Of a stretch of 64,000 nucleotides of DNA, positions 8,751 through 24,056 are shown one piece after another. Position 1 is the stretch's first letter. Each line of letters begins with the position of its first letter. The notes beneath the pieces are model-generated. The model was not told where the DNA came from, did not search any database, and saw only the letters and a list, made by a program, of their open reading frames with translations. The position numbers and the translations under genes were made by a program. Source of the stretch: Patulibacter sp. SYSU D01012 (GTDB taxonomy: Bacteria; Actinomycetota; Thermoleophilia; Solirubrobacterales; Solirubrobacteraceae); assembly GCF_017916475.1 (NCBI RefSeq), contig NZ_JAFMTB010000002.1, positions 1,054,001 through 1,118,000 of the forward strand, written 5' to 3'.

Positions 8751-9089
8751 TCAGTCCTTCGGCAGCCCGCGCACGACGTAGGTCCGCTCACCCGAGCGGA
8801 CCATGCCGAGCTCGCGCGCGGCCTCGTCCAGCCCGCGCTCCGTCGTCAGGCGGTGCTTCTGCGCCTGCAGGCGCTCCTCGGTGCGCTCGAGCTCCGCGAG
8901 CCGCGCGGCCTGCTGGCCGGCGGTGCTGCGCGCCGACACCCAGTCCAGGGCGGGACGCACGTAGCTCGAGGCCATGACGAGGAGCAGGAGCACGAGGGCC
9001 ACCTTGCCCAGCCGCGCGCGGTTCACGACGACGCGGGTCGTCGGAGCGGCGGGCCGGGAGCGGGGGCCGGAGTACGAGGTGCTGCTCAC
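8751..9089 (-). CDS. ftsB: FtsB/DivIC-like septum formation initiator
   Basis: A 112-residue bitopic protein: a ~28-residue cytoplasmic tail, one membrane helix (GKVALVLLLLVMASSYV) near residues 28-45, then an extracytoplasmic coiled coil (AGQQAARLAELERTEERLQA) and a conserved tail (ERGLDEAARELGMVRSGE). Its length and order match the FtsB/DivIC family that bridges FtsL and FtsQ in the divisome. It lies downstream of eno, as ftsB-type genes do in many bacteria, with 153 bp between. The start is GTG 9089. Confidence 0.9.
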   Translation of the reverse strand: MSSTSYSGPRSRPAAPTTRVVVNRARLGKVALVLLLLVMASSYVRPALDWVSARSTAGQQAARLAELERTEERLQAQKHRLTTERGLDEAARELGMVRSGERTYVVRGLPKD

Positions 9090-9138
9090 GCCGGGGGTGT
9101 TCGCCGGCCCGGTGCCGCCTCCTCGCCGCGAAACCGCG

Positions 9139-9180
9139 CTTGCAACGGACGTCCCGGACGGCGTGCAAGAACGCTTGCAC
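9139..9180. repeat. CTTGCA inverted and direct repeats between ftsB and eno
   Basis: GTGCAAG-AACG-CTTGCAC (9163-9180) is a perfect 7-bp dyad with a 4-nt loop, and a further CTTGCAA half lies at 9139-9145. It may be the eno terminator hairpin or an operator for ftsB. The presence of a third half-site in register favours a protein-binding site. Confidence 0.45.
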
Positions 9181-9242
9181 GGCCCGGGAACGCCCGTTCG
9201 TGCCGCCCCGGTCCGCGTCCGCGGGCCGGGGCGGCCGGGGCG

Positions 9243-10877
<1,635 letters not shown>

Positions 10878-11204
10878 ATGTCGACCTCGATCCCCACCAC
10901 CCACCTCGGCCGCCACGGCTGGAGCGCCCCGCTCCCCCGCCCCCGCGAGCCGCGCCGCGCCCTGTGGCGCGCGCTGGTCGACGCGCTGGTGCCCGGCGAG
11001 GCCGCCGCCGACGTCGTCCCCGCCCTGCAGGCCGCGGACGCGCAGGCGCTGCTCGTCCGCGCGGGCGAGCTCGACGACCGCCACGCCACCGCGCGCTGGG
11101 ACCGCCCGACGGTCGACGCCGTCGCACGCTTCCAGCGGCACCGCGGCCTGCCGTGCACGGGCGTGGCGGACCGCCGCACGGCGGACGCGCTGCTGGCCGC
11201 GTAG
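10878..11204 (+). CDS. Small peptidoglycan-binding-domain protein
   Basis: A 108-residue protein starting at ATG 10878 behind GGAAGAAG. The second half matches the PG_binding_1 fold: RWDRPTVDAVARFQRHRGLP, then CTGVADRRTADALLAA (the typical F-Q-x3-GL-x-x-xG-x(3)-T pattern). No signal peptide is visible, so either export is non-classical or the domain binds something else. The first half (LWRALVDALVPGEAAADVVP) is unassigned. It is convergent with mazG. Confidence 0.75.
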   Translation: MSTSIPTTHLGRHGWSAPLPRPREPRRALWRALVDALVPGEAAADVVPALQAADAQALLVRAGELDDRHATARWDRPTVDAVARFQRHRGLPCTGVADRRTADALLAA

Positions 11205-11220
11205 GGGCCCGCGGGCCGGG

Positions 11221-12123
11221 TCAGGACCCGTCGGGGCCGCCGGCGCCGCCGCGCTCGGCGAAGAGCACCTGGGCGTAGTAGCCCAGGCGGTCGTCGTCGT
11301 CGAGCTCCGCCCACGTGCGGCCGTCGGCGACCGCGAGCCCCTCGGCCCGCAGGACGCGGTCGCGGAAGCGGGCGCTCGCGGAGCGCAGGGCGATCTCGGG
11401 ATCGGCCTTCGCCTTGCGCGCGACGTTGACGACGGCGAACAGCGCGTCGCCGAGCGCCTCGAACGTCGCGGCGCGGGCGCCGGCGGCGATCGTCTCGCCC
11501 AGGCGGGTCAGCTCGGCGTGCGCCGCCTCGACGGCCTCGTCGACGCCGATGGGGTCGAACCCCGAGCTGGCCGCGCGCCGCTGGACCTTGCGGGCGAAGA
11601 GCAGCGACGGCAGGTTGTCGGGGACCTCGCCGAAGATGCCGCGCTCGCGCCCGGCCTCGGTCTGCTTGATGCGGTCCCAGTTGGCGAGGACGTCGTCCGC
11701 GCCCGTGACCGCCTGCAGGTCGGCGCCGGCGCGCTCGGCGGCGGCCTCGTCCTCGGCCGCGCGCGCGGCGGCGTCCGCCTGCAGCACCTCCTGCATCTCC
11801 GGGCTGTCGGGCGCGAAGACGTGGGGGTGCCGGCGGATGAGCTTGCGACGGGTGCCGCGGGCGACGGCGGCCAGGTCGCCCGCCCCCCGCTCCTCGAGCA
11901 GGAGCGACAGGAAGTGCACCTGGAACAGGACGTCGCCGAGCTCGTCGCGGAGCTTGGCGTCGTCGCCCGAGCTCGCCGCGTCGGCGAGCTCGTAGGCCTC
12001 CTCGAGCGTGTGCGGGACGATGGACCGCTCGTCCTGCTCGCGGTCCCAGGGGCACTCGACGCGCAGGCGGCGCGTCAGGTCGTCCAGCGCGCCGAGGGCG
12101 CGGGTGATCTCGTCGCGCGACAC
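11221..12123 (-). CDS. mazG: Nucleoside triphosphate pyrophosphohydrolase
   Basis: A 300-residue protein in the MazG family, which hydrolyses NTPs (and dNTPs) to NMP and PPi, cleansing damaged nucleotides and modulating starvation signals. The N-terminal domain has CPWDREQ and the metal-binding EEAYELADA...KLRDELGDVLFQVHF (EExxE...ExxD). The C-terminal domain retains EVPDNLPSLLFARKVQRRAA and EALGDALFAVVNVARKA. The extra acidic linker between them (about residues 105-140) is Ala/Glu-rich. GTG 12123 lies 7 nt after TACCGT, which favours it over the upstream GTG at 12132. Confidence 0.93.
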   Translation of the reverse strand: MSRDEITRALGALDDLTRRLRVECPWDREQDERSIVPHTLEEAYELADAASSGDDAKLRDELGDVLFQVHFLSLLLEERGAGDLAAVARGTRRKLIRRHPHVFAPDSPEMQEVLQADAAARAAEDEAAAERAGADLQAVTGADDVLANWDRIKQTEAGRERGIFGEVPDNLPSLLFARKVQRRAASSGFDPIGVDEAVEAAHAELTRLGETIAAGARAATFEALGDALFAVVNVARKAKADPEIALRSASARFRDRVLRAEGLAVADGRTWAELDDDDRLGYYAQVLFAERGGAGGPDGS

Positions 12124-12250
12124 GCGCCCCACGGTAGCGGCCGGGGGCCCTCCGCGGCCCGCCGGCGGGTCCGCGGCCGGGCGCCTCTCCGTGCCCGCCG
12201 CCCACAGGCCGGCGGGACGGGAGCGGCGGGCGCCCGGCGGGGTACCGCGG

Positions 12251-12895
12251 CTAGAGCCCGGGCGGGGGGTTGAACCGGAAGCCGGACGAGGCGCCCGCGG
12301 CGCACGCGCCGAGCGCCGCCATGCCCTGGTCGTGGAACTCGGCGGCGAGGGCCGACGCGTCGGCGAGGCCGGGCAGGTCGATCCCGGAGAACGGCTTCTG
12401 GATCTTGGCCAGCTCCTCGTTGACGTGGGTGTAGAACGAGACCCACGGGGGCAGGTCGCCGTCCGCCGGGATCGTGCCCAGCCGGGAGACGACGATGCCC
12501 GCGACGCACCCCTGGGTGGCGGGCCCGAGGCCGCCCCACCGCAGCTTCAGGAGATCGCGGTTCCAGCGCACCAGGCGCCGGGACTCGGAGAACAGGCGCG
12601 CGAAGGTGCGGGCGTTCAGCTTGGGCCGCACCGCGGGGCGCGCCACGCGCCGCGTCTTGCTCCGCAGCACGGCGCGGCGGCGCAGGACGGTGCGCACGGC
12701 CGCCCGCACCGCGACCATCGCGACCACGGCGGCCGGACCGACGCGTTCGGAGGAGACGCCCTCGGCCGACCGAGCGGGCGGCGCGGCGGGCAGCGCGTCG
12801 GGGGACGCGTAGGCGGGCGTCGGGGCGGCCGTGGCCGCCGTGGGGACGCTCGCGGCCGTGGCCGCGAGCACCAGGAGGACGATGAGCCGTCGCAC
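12251..12895 (-). CDS. Secreted protein of unknown function
   Basis: A 214-residue protein beginning at GTG 12895, preceded by AAAGGA, with a signal peptide (RRLIVLLVLAATAASVPTAATAAP) likely cleaved after ATA or ATAA. The mature part is first Pro/Ala-rich, then basic (VLRSKTRRVARPAVRPKLNA), and ends in a folded-looking region with a Cys pair (TQGCVAGIVVS and GACAAGASSGFRF) that could form a disulfide. A TACAGT -10 is at 12953-12958, giving a leader of about 50 nt. I do not recognise the family. Confidence 0.75.
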   Translation of the reverse strand: MRRLIVLLVLAATAASVPTAATAAPTPAYASPDALPAAPPARSAEGVSSERVGPAAVVAMVAVRAAVRTVLRRRAVLRSKTRRVARPAVRPKLNARTFARLFSESRRLVRWNRDLLKLRWGGLGPATQGCVAGIVVSRLGTIPADGDLPPWVSFYTHVNEELAKIQKPFSGIDLPGLADASALAAEFHDQGMAALGACAAGASSGFRFNPPPGL

Positions 12896-13013
12896 GGGCT
12901 CGTCCTTTCGGGAAGGGGGACAGGACAGCGTCCGCACGCCGCGGACCGCGCCACTGTACCCCCTCCGCACCGGGCCTACGACCCGGATCTCCGGGCCGCA
13001 GGGGCGCCGGGCG

Positions 13014-14174
13014 CTACTGCGCCGCGGGCTGCGCCGCGGTCGTGTCCTTCTTCGGCTGGTTGCCGCAGAGCTCGACGTCGTTGTAGCCGTCGCGGCACTC
13101 GGTCTTGGCCTTCCACTCCTTCGTGATGCGCTCGCCCCACTTCGACCACGCCTCCTGCGGCTTGGTCTGCTGGAGCTGCTGCTTCAGGACGGCCTTCACC
13201 TGGTCGAACGGCACCGTCTTCGACGGCGTGATCTTGTCGATCTGGACGACGTAGTAGCCCGACTCCGTCTTGATCGGGCCGGCGACGTCGCCCTTCTTGG
13301 CGGCGAAGGCGGCCTTCTCGAGCGCGGCCTCCTGCTGCCCCTTCTGGAAGGTCAGCTTGCCGCCGTTCTTCTTCGTCGTCGAGTCGATGGAGTACCGCTT
13401 GGCGACGGACGCGAAGCTCTGGCCGTCCTCGACGGCCTTCTTCGCCTTCTCGGCCTGCGCCTCGGTCTTCGTCAGGACGATGTGCCCCTCGCGCGTCTCG
13501 GGCTGCGTGTACGTCGACTTGTTCTTCTCGTAGAACGCCTTGACGTCCGCGTCGGAGACCTTGGACGCGTCCTTCGTCACCTTCTCCTGCAGCTTCTGCA
13601 CCAGCAGCTGCGTGCGGACCTGGTCGCGCAGCACGTCCTCGCCGAGACCCGACACCTGCTTGAACTTCGCCAGGTTCTGCTTGCCGCCGATGTACTGCGT
13701 GAGCGCCTGCTGGTACTGCTTGTCGACGTCCTTGTCGGAGACGGAGATCTTCTCCTTCTCGGCCTCCTCCTTGACGATCTGCTGCTGCAGCAGCGACCCG
13801 ACGGCGCCCGGCTTGATCTGTTGGGCGTAGCTCTCGCACACCTGCTTGAGCGCCGCCGGCGTCGCCTGCTTCTGCTGCGCCTTCGGCACGGACTTCTTCA
13901 CCGCGGCGGTGCAGTCCGTGTACGGGGGCTTGAACGAGATGAGCTTCGGCTGGGCCTCCTTGAACAGGGAGCCCTGGGTCGCCTGCTGGGACGCCTGGAC
14001 GAGGATGAACTTCTCGGCCTTGTCGTAGGCGGCCTTCGTGATCTCGGTGCCGTCGACTTTCGCCACGGCGTCCGCGGAGAGCCCCCCGCCGCAGCCCGCG
14101 AGGGCGGCGGCGGCGGGCACGCCGATGGCGCACGCGACGAGCGCGGTCTTGAGGGGGCGGGTGTGACGAGACAT
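13014..14174 (-). CDS. SurA/PrsA-like peptidyl-prolyl isomerase lipoprotein
   Basis: A 386-residue protein with a lipoprotein signal (LKTALVACAIGV, then lipobox LAGC near residues 24-27), a SurA_N-like chaperone region, and a parvulin PPIase domain near residues 225-320: ETREGHIVLTKTEAQAEKAK, then FASVAKRYSIDSTTKKNGGK and GPIKTESGYYVVQIDKITP. It is predicted to fold secreted proteins on the outer face of the membrane. The C-terminal tail holds two Cys (TECRDGYNDVELCGN). ATG 14174 is 7 nt after TACCCT. It lies downstream of mfd in the same direction, an arrangement seen in several actinobacteria. Confidence 0.92.
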   Translation of the reverse strand: MSRHTRPLKTALVACAIGVPAAAALAGCGGGLSADAVAKVDGTEITKAAYDKAEKFILVQASQQATQGSLFKEAQPKLISFKPPYTDCTAAVKKSVPKAQQKQATPAALKQVCESYAQQIKPGAVGSLLQQQIVKEEAEKEKISVSDKDVDKQYQQALTQYIGGKQNLAKFKQVSGLGEDVLRDQVRTQLLVQKLQEKVTKDASKVSDADVKAFYEKNKSTYTQPETREGHIVLTKTEAQAEKAKKAVEDGQSFASVAKRYSIDSTTKKNGGKLTFQKGQQEAALEKAAFAAKKGDVAGPIKTESGYYVVQIDKITPSKTVPFDQVKAVLKQQLQQTKPQEAWSKWGERITKEWKAKTECRDGYNDVELCGNQPKKDTTAAQPAAQ

Positions 14175-14271
14175 CCCCGGCAGGGTACTCGTCGGACCTA
14201 AGTGCGCGCTCAGGCGTACGCGAGGGTTCACACGGCGTTCGCGCCCGCGGCACACACCGTTCCCGTACGCC

Positions 14272-19600
<5,329 letters not shown>

Positions 19601-19622
19601 GCCCCGGCGGCACCGTCGTGCC

Positions 19623-19650
19623 CGAAGGGCCCGCTCCGGCGGGCCCTTCG
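19623..19650 (+). terminator. guaB terminator hairpin (12-bp stem, TCCG loop)
   Basis: CGAAGGGCCCGC - TCCG - GCGGGCCCTTCG is a perfect stem starting 22 bp after the guaB stop codon. The remaining gap to 19857 (about 200 bp) holds no gene I can support. Confidence 0.8.
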
Positions 19651-19857
19651 TCGCTCCGGGCGCCGCGACCGCGCGCGCCCGCGGGCGGCCCGACCGTGCG
19701 GGGCCGGGTGCGGGCGTCGGGACCGCGAGCGGCGGGCGGACCGGGCGCGACCGCGGCGCGGGAGCAGGCCGCCGGTGGGCGGCCGCGGTCGCGAAGGGGC
19801 TCGGCCCGGAGGAGCGCCGTCCGGGCGACCCCGCAGGGCGCCGCGCGCGGCCGGCCC

Positions 19858-20469
19858 TCAGCCGCCCGGCTTGCTCGCGACGAGCTCGCGGCGGCCGAAG
19901 ACGATCGCCTCGGCCGCGTCGGCGGCCTGGGTGATCAGGTCCTCGACCTCCCACCCCTCCTGGCGCCACTTGCCCAGGACGTAGGCGGAGACGATCTCGG
20001 GGTCGGTCGAGTTGGGCCGGCCCACGCCGATGCGGACGCGGCCGAAGGTGGGCTCGCCGAGCTCGCGCCTGAGCGACTTCAGGCCGTTGTGGCCGGCCAG
20101 GCCGCCGCCGAGGCGCCAGCGGATGTCGCCGAACGGCAGGTCGATCTCGTCGTGCAGGACGAGGATCCGCTCGAGGGGCACCTTGAGCTGGCCGCGGGCC
20201 GGACCGACGGAGCGGCCCGACTCGTTCATGTACGTCTGCGGCAGGAGGACGCCGACGCGGACGGGCGGCTCGCCCGGGAACTCGCGGACGGCGCCCTCGT
20301 ACAGGCGGCCGCGGAACTTGTCGCGCGGGCGACCGAGGTCCCAGCGGCGGGCGAGCTCCTCGGCGACCTGGAAGCCGGCGTTGTGCGGCGTCCGGTCGTA
20401 CTGGGCCCCGGGGTTGCCGAGGCCCACGACGAGCCAGTCGACGGGCGTGGTGCCGCCGCGCAGGGCCAT
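19858..20469 (-). CDS. pth: Peptidyl-tRNA hydrolase
   Basis: A 203-residue enzyme that frees tRNA from prematurely released peptidyl-tRNA. Conserved motifs: DWLVVGLGNPGAQYDRTPHN (with catalytic His in TPHNAGF), LPQTYMNESGRSV, VLHDEIDLPFGDIRWRLGGG and GHNGLKSLRRELG. It lies 54 bp downstream of rplY, the classic rplY(ctc)-pth pair. The ATG start at 20469 leaves an ~8-residue N-terminal extension over E. coli Pth. Confidence 0.97.
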   Translation of the reverse strand: MALRGGTTPVDWLVVGLGNPGAQYDRTPHNAGFQVAEELARRWDLGRPRDKFRGRLYEGAVREFPGEPPVRVGVLLPQTYMNESGRSVGPARGQLKVPLERILVLHDEIDLPFGDIRWRLGGGLAGHNGLKSLRRELGEPTFGRVRIGVGRPNSTDPEIVSAYVLGKWRQEGWEVEDLITQAADAAEAIVFGRRELVASKPGG

Positions 20470-20493
20470 CGTCGCGAGGAGGGGGTGCAGCGG

Positions 20494-20516
20494 CGCCCGG
20501 GCGGGGTGCCCGGGCG
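20494..20516 (-). terminator. Hairpin between rplY and pth (9-bp stem, 5-nt loop)
   Basis: CGCCCGGGC - GGGGT - GCCCGGGCG forms a perfect stem in the 54-bp rplY-pth spacer. It may attenuate readthrough from rplY into pth or act as a processing/stability element. Confidence 0.5.
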
Positions 20517-20523
20517 GGGGTCG

Positions 20524-21156
20524 CTACTCGGCGGCCTCGGCGGACTCGTCGCCGTCGGCGGCGGCCTCGTCGGCCTCGCCGGCACCGGCGCCGGACACGC
20601 GCGGGGCGCTCAGGTTGACGGCGATCGTGTCGGCCTCGTCGACGAGCGTGCCGTTGCCCGGGACGACGGCGTCGGCCAGCGTCAGGTGGTGACCGATCTC
20701 GAGGTCCTTCACGGACAGCGTGACGGCCTCGGGGATGTCGTTCGGGAGCGCCTCGACGGTGACCTCGCGGACGAGCGTCTCCAGGATGCCGCCGAGCTTG
20801 ATGCCGACGCCGTCCTCGGTGTCGACGATCTCGAGCGGCACGACCTGCTGGATCTTCTCCTGCAGGTTCACGCGGAGCAGGTCGACGTGCATGAGGTCGC
20901 CGCGCACGGGGTGGCGCTGGGCCTCCTTCAGCACGACCGGCTCCGTGGAGCCGCCGTCGATGGCGACGTCGATGACGGCACCCTGGGCGGCCAGCGTGTG
21001 GCGCAGCTCCCGGGCGTCGACGGCGATGGACACGGGGTCCTTGCCGCCGCCGTAGATGACGCCGGGGACGCGACCATCACGACGCGCACGACGGGCGTCA
21101 CGCGAGTGAAGGGGTTCGCGCGAGGCGACTGCGAGCGAGGAAGAGTTCGTGGCCAT
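20524..21156 (-). CDS. rplY: 50S ribosomal protein L25 (CTC/TL5 form)
   Basis: A 210-residue protein of the long L25/CTC type that binds 5S rRNA. The N-terminal domain (SREPLHSRDARRARRDGRVP, then GVIYGGGKDPVSIAVDAREL) is the L25 core. The C-terminal beta domain (VEALPNDIPEAVTLSVKDLE, LADAVVPGNGTLV) is typical of CTC proteins, and the end is acidic low complexity (DEAAADGDESAEAAE). A TACGAT -10 lies 12 nt before the start. Upstream of pth. Confidence 0.95.
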   Translation of the reverse strand: MATNSSSLAVASREPLHSRDARRARRDGRVPGVIYGGGKDPVSIAVDARELRHTLAAQGAVIDVAIDGGSTEPVVLKEAQRHPVRGDLMHVDLLRVNLQEKIQQVVPLEIVDTEDGVGIKLGGILETLVREVTVEALPNDIPEAVTLSVKDLEIGHHLTLADAVVPGNGTLVDEADTIAVNLSAPRVSGAGAGEADEAAADGDESAEAAE

Positions 21157-21174
21157 GAGCGGCGATAGATCGTA

Positions 21175-21202
21175 GCGCAGGACGGCGTCCGCCGTCCTGC
21201 GC
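21175..21202 (-). terminator. Hairpin after the GH2 gene (12-bp stem, GTCC loop)
   Basis: GCGCAGGACGGC - GTCC - GCCGTCCTGCGC is perfect and lies between the GH2 stop (21212) and the rplY start (21156). It overlaps the edge of the rplY promoter region by sharing bases next to TACGAT (21169-21174). Confidence 0.75.
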
Positions 21203-21211
21203 CCCGGGGGC

Positions 21212-23293
21212 CTACGCGCCGGGCGTCGCCGCCCCGTCGCCCGGGGGCGCGGCGCCGTCGGCGGCCTCCTCCCCCGTGCCCGCGTTGTTGCCGGGGCCCG
21301 GCGGGGACGGCGGGAGCTGCACGGGCGTCGTGGGCGCCGGCGCGAGCTGGTCGACCGCGCCGAACTCGTCGTGGAGGACGTGCCACGCGGGCTTCTTGAA
21401 GCCGTTGAGGTCGAGCAGGCCCTTCGCGTGCCACGGCGAGAGCGGGAAGGGGTTGCCGCCGCTCCAGTTCGGCCGCACGCGGAACTCGCGCAGGCCCCAC
21501 CAGAGGGCGCCCGACAGCCAGGGCCGCGAGCGGTAGACCGCGTAGTGGTAGGCCGCGTAGGCCGCCTGGTAGGCGTAGGTGCCGGCGTCCGTGACGGGGC
21601 CGTCGTGGTTGGCTTCGGCTCCCGTCTCCGTGATCATCAGCGCCTGCCGCTTGTGGCAGGCGTGCAGCGCGTCGAGCCAGGGGCCAAGGTTGGCCGGGTC
21701 GGCCAGGACCGTGCCGGGGGCGCCGTACCAGCCGAAGTAGTCGTTCAGACCGAGCAGCTGGATCGGCGCGTAGGCGGCCACGCAGCCGTACGCGGTGCCG
21801 TGCTGGCGGGCGTAGGCCATCGGGCGCGTGGGGTCCATGCGGTCCTTCACGCGCCGCGCCGAGCGGAAGTACCGCGCGATCGGCTCACCCGGGTTCGTCG
21901 TCAGCTCGTTGCCGGCCGACCAGGTGAAGATCGACGGGTGGTGCGCGTTCGTCGCGATCATCGACCGCCACTGCCCGAGCGCGTCGTCGCGGACGCGGCG
22001 CTTGCCGAGCTGGCTCTGGCGCACCTGGTACACCGGGATCTCGCTCCACACCAGCAGCCCGCGGCGGTCGGCCTCCTCCAGGATCCGCGGGTGGAAGGGG
22101 TAGTGCCCGCGGATGACGAGGCCGCCGAGCTCACGCGCCTGTCGGAGCAGCTCGTCCTGGCCGGCGTCCGTCAGCGCGCTGCCGTGCTGGACGTCCATCT
22201 CGTGGACGCCGGAGCCGCGCAGGTTCACGTCCTTCCCGTTGAGCTGCAGGCGCCCGTCGACGACGCGGACGGACCGGAAGCCGGTGCGGGCCCGGTAGCG
22301 CGCGACCTGCTGGCCCTCGCGGTCGCCCGCGGTCAGGTCCACGCGGGCGTCCGCGACGTACAGGGTCGGCCGGGTGGGGCTCCAGAGCTTCGGCTTCGGG
22401 ATCGTCAGACGGCCGACGAGCTCGCGGCTCTCCCCCGCCTTCAGCCGGAAGCCGCCGATGCGCTCCTCGCGGCCGGCGACCCGCACGAGCAGCTCGCCCT
22501 TGCGCGTCCCGCCCGTCACGTTCGTCACGGTGACGCGGGCGCGCAGGGTGCCCGAGCACGTGCGGCACTCGACGTCGGGCGTCAGCTGGACGGACGACAG
22601 GTCGAACTGGTCCGCGTAGCGCAGCCCCACCTCGCGCGGGATGCCGCCGTCGTTCCACCAGCCGCCGCCGGGCGTGCCGTCCTTCTGCGTCGCCGCGGGC
22701 GGGAAGTCCGAGAGCACCCGGCGGTTGTCGGTGCGGACGACCAGGTTCACCCGGCGGTCCTTGCCGACGGCCTCGGCCGGGATCGTCACCTCGAACGGCT
22801 CGTACGCACCGCGGTGGTCCGCGACCTGCGTGCCGTTGACCCAGACGGTGCCGCGGACGGACACGCGCTCGAAGCGCAGGACCCACCGGCCGCCCTTGCG
22901 GCCCGACGGGACGGCGGGCAGGCGGAGCGCGCGGCGGTACCAGACGACGCCGCCGGCCTGCGACGCGGCGCTGTTGTCGCCCGCGTTCCAGACGTCGGGC
23001 ACGGCCACGGTGGTCCAGCCCTCGGCGGAGCCGTCGGCCTGCCAGTCGTTCTGGACGCCGGCATCGGTCGGGTCGGCGCGGCGCAGCCACGAGCCCCCGA
23101 CGGTGTAGCGCCCGTCCTGTCCGGCGAAGTAGCGGGCGCCCTTCGTGGGGCTCGTCGCGGCGGGCCGCCCTGGGTCCGTGGACTGCCGTGGGCTCGCCGG
23201 CCCTCCGTCGGCGCGGGCCCCCGTGGCGAGGAGGGCGGTCAGGGCGAGCGCCGCCGACGTCGCGCGGACGCCGGCGAGGACGGGACGGTGCAT
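21212..23293 (-). CDS. Secreted glycoside hydrolase family 2 enzyme
   Basis: A 693-residue protein with a signal peptide (MHRPVLAGVRATSAALALTA, cleavage near ARA-DGG) and the full GH2 order: jelly-roll sugar-binding domain (WYRRALRLPA, GTVWVNGTQVADHRGAYEPF), Ig-like domain, then TIM barrel (LQLNGKDVNLRGSGVHEMD). The acid/base is probably Glu463 in WSAGNELT and the nucleophile Glu556 in MITETGAEAN, 93 residues apart, closest to beta-glucuronidase spacing. The specific sugar (galactose, glucuronate, mannose) cannot be read from the sequence. A Pro/Gly-rich tail ends the protein. TACAAC sits 7 nt before the ATG. It stands alone, without sugar transporters nearby. Confidence 0.9.
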   Translation of the reverse strand: MHRPVLAGVRATSAALALTALLATGARADGGPASPRQSTDPGRPAATSPTKGARYFAGQDGRYTVGGSWLRRADPTDAGVQNDWQADGSAEGWTTVAVPDVWNAGDNSAASQAGGVVWYRRALRLPAVPSGRKGGRWVLRFERVSVRGTVWVNGTQVADHRGAYEPFEVTIPAEAVGKDRRVNLVVRTDNRRVLSDFPPAATQKDGTPGGGWWNDGGIPREVGLRYADQFDLSSVQLTPDVECRTCSGTLRARVTVTNVTGGTRKGELLVRVAGREERIGGFRLKAGESRELVGRLTIPKPKLWSPTRPTLYVADARVDLTAGDREGQQVARYRARTGFRSVRVVDGRLQLNGKDVNLRGSGVHEMDVQHGSALTDAGQDELLRQARELGGLVIRGHYPFHPRILEEADRRGLLVWSEIPVYQVRQSQLGKRRVRDDALGQWRSMIATNAHHPSIFTWSAGNELTTNPGEPIARYFRSARRVKDRMDPTRPMAYARQHGTAYGCVAAYAPIQLLGLNDYFGWYGAPGTVLADPANLGPWLDALHACHKRQALMITETGAEANHDGPVTDAGTYAYQAAYAAYHYAVYRSRPWLSGALWWGLREFRVRPNWSGGNPFPLSPWHAKGLLDLNGFKKPAWHVLHDEFGAVDQLAPAPTTPVQLPPSPPGPGNNAGTGEEAADGAAPPGDGAATPGA

Positions 23294-23356
23294 GGCGGAT
23301 GTTGTACCGGGCGCGCCGGTCCCGGGCGCCGGCGGCGGCCCGCTAGTCTCGGCGCC

Positions 23357-23668
23357 ATGGCACTGCTCTTCAAGCCGATCGGCCTGGCCACCGGCCTCGT
23401 CACGCGCTCGGTCTCGACGAAGATCATGGACCGCGTGTGGCAGCGCGTCGACGGCAACCCGCTGCCGGACGAGGACGTGCGGGAGGAGACGCTCGGGCGC
23501 ATCGTCGCCGCGAACGTCCTGCAGTCCGTGATCTTCGCCGCCACGACGGCGGTCGTGACGCGCTACAGCATGCACGTCTACGAGCACCTGACCGGCTCGT
23601 GGCCCGGCAAGCACCTGGCCGACATCGAGGGTCCGGTCGACGCGGTCGCGAACGACCCGCGCGCCTGA
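23357..23668 (+). CDS. DUF4235 membrane protein
   Basis: A 103-residue protein matching DUF4235 along its length: FKPIGLATGLVTRSVSTKIM, DRVWQRVDGNPLPDEDVREE, then a membrane segment in NVLQSVIFAATTAVVTRYSM and the conserved LTGSWPG. The family is small, actinobacterial, and of unknown function. TAGTCT lies 7 nt before the ATG, so the mRNA is likely leaderless. Divergent from the GH2 gene. Confidence 0.9.
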   Translation: MALLFKPIGLATGLVTRSVSTKIMDRVWQRVDGNPLPDEDVREETLGRIVAANVLQSVIFAATTAVVTRYSMHVYEHLTGSWPGKHLADIEGPVDAVANDPRA

Positions 23669-23680
23669 TCCGCCCTCGGC

Positions 23681-23715
23681 GCCCCGCGGAGCGCCCCGTC
23701 GGCGTGCCGCGGGGC
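23681..23715. terminator. Inverted repeat between convergent genes (9-bp stem, 17-nt loop)
   Basis: GCCCCGCGG at 23681-23689 pairs with CCGCGGGGC at 23707-23715 and fills the gap between the DUF4235 gene and the gene ending at 23716. A bidirectional terminator is plausible. Confidence 0.5.
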
Positions 23716-24030
23716 CTACGGCGTGCGGCGGACGACCAGGCCGCGCGCCTGCAGGGTGCCGAGCGCGTCCTCGAAGGCCCCGAAGTCGCGCCGGACGAGC
23801 AGGTCGACGGGCCGCCCGGCGGGTCCCGCGGTGCGCACCCAGCGGCGCAGCGTCGGCACGCCGACCTGCTCGGCGGGCTCCTCCGTCAGCGCGAGCAGCA
23901 GCCGCAGCTGGGGCTTGTGCTCGAGCTCGCCGGCCAGGACGGACAGCGGGTCGGCGTCGAGGATCTGCAGCAGCTCCTCGTCCGTCAGGCCGAGGCGCTC
24001 GGTCAGCAGCTGCGCGGCGGTGGTGGACAC
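23716..24030 (-). CDS. Small protein of unknown function
   Basis: A 104-residue soluble protein from GTG 24030, 6 nt after TACGCT. The first half resembles a helical bundle seen in small DNA- or antitoxin-like proteins (VSTTAAQLLTERLGLTDEEL, LQILDADPLSVLAGELEHKP); the second is a winged-helix-like stretch (GAFEDALGTLQARGLVVRRT). This is only a structural impression. It lies 26 bp downstream of the rhodanese gene. Confidence 0.7.
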   Translation of the reverse strand: MSTTAAQLLTERLGLTDEELLQILDADPLSVLAGELEHKPQLRLLLALTEEPAEQVGVPTLRRWVRTAGPAGRPVDLLVRRDFGAFEDALGTLQARGLVVRRTP

Positions 24031-24056
24031 CCGCCGAGCGTAGCGCCCGGCGCGGC

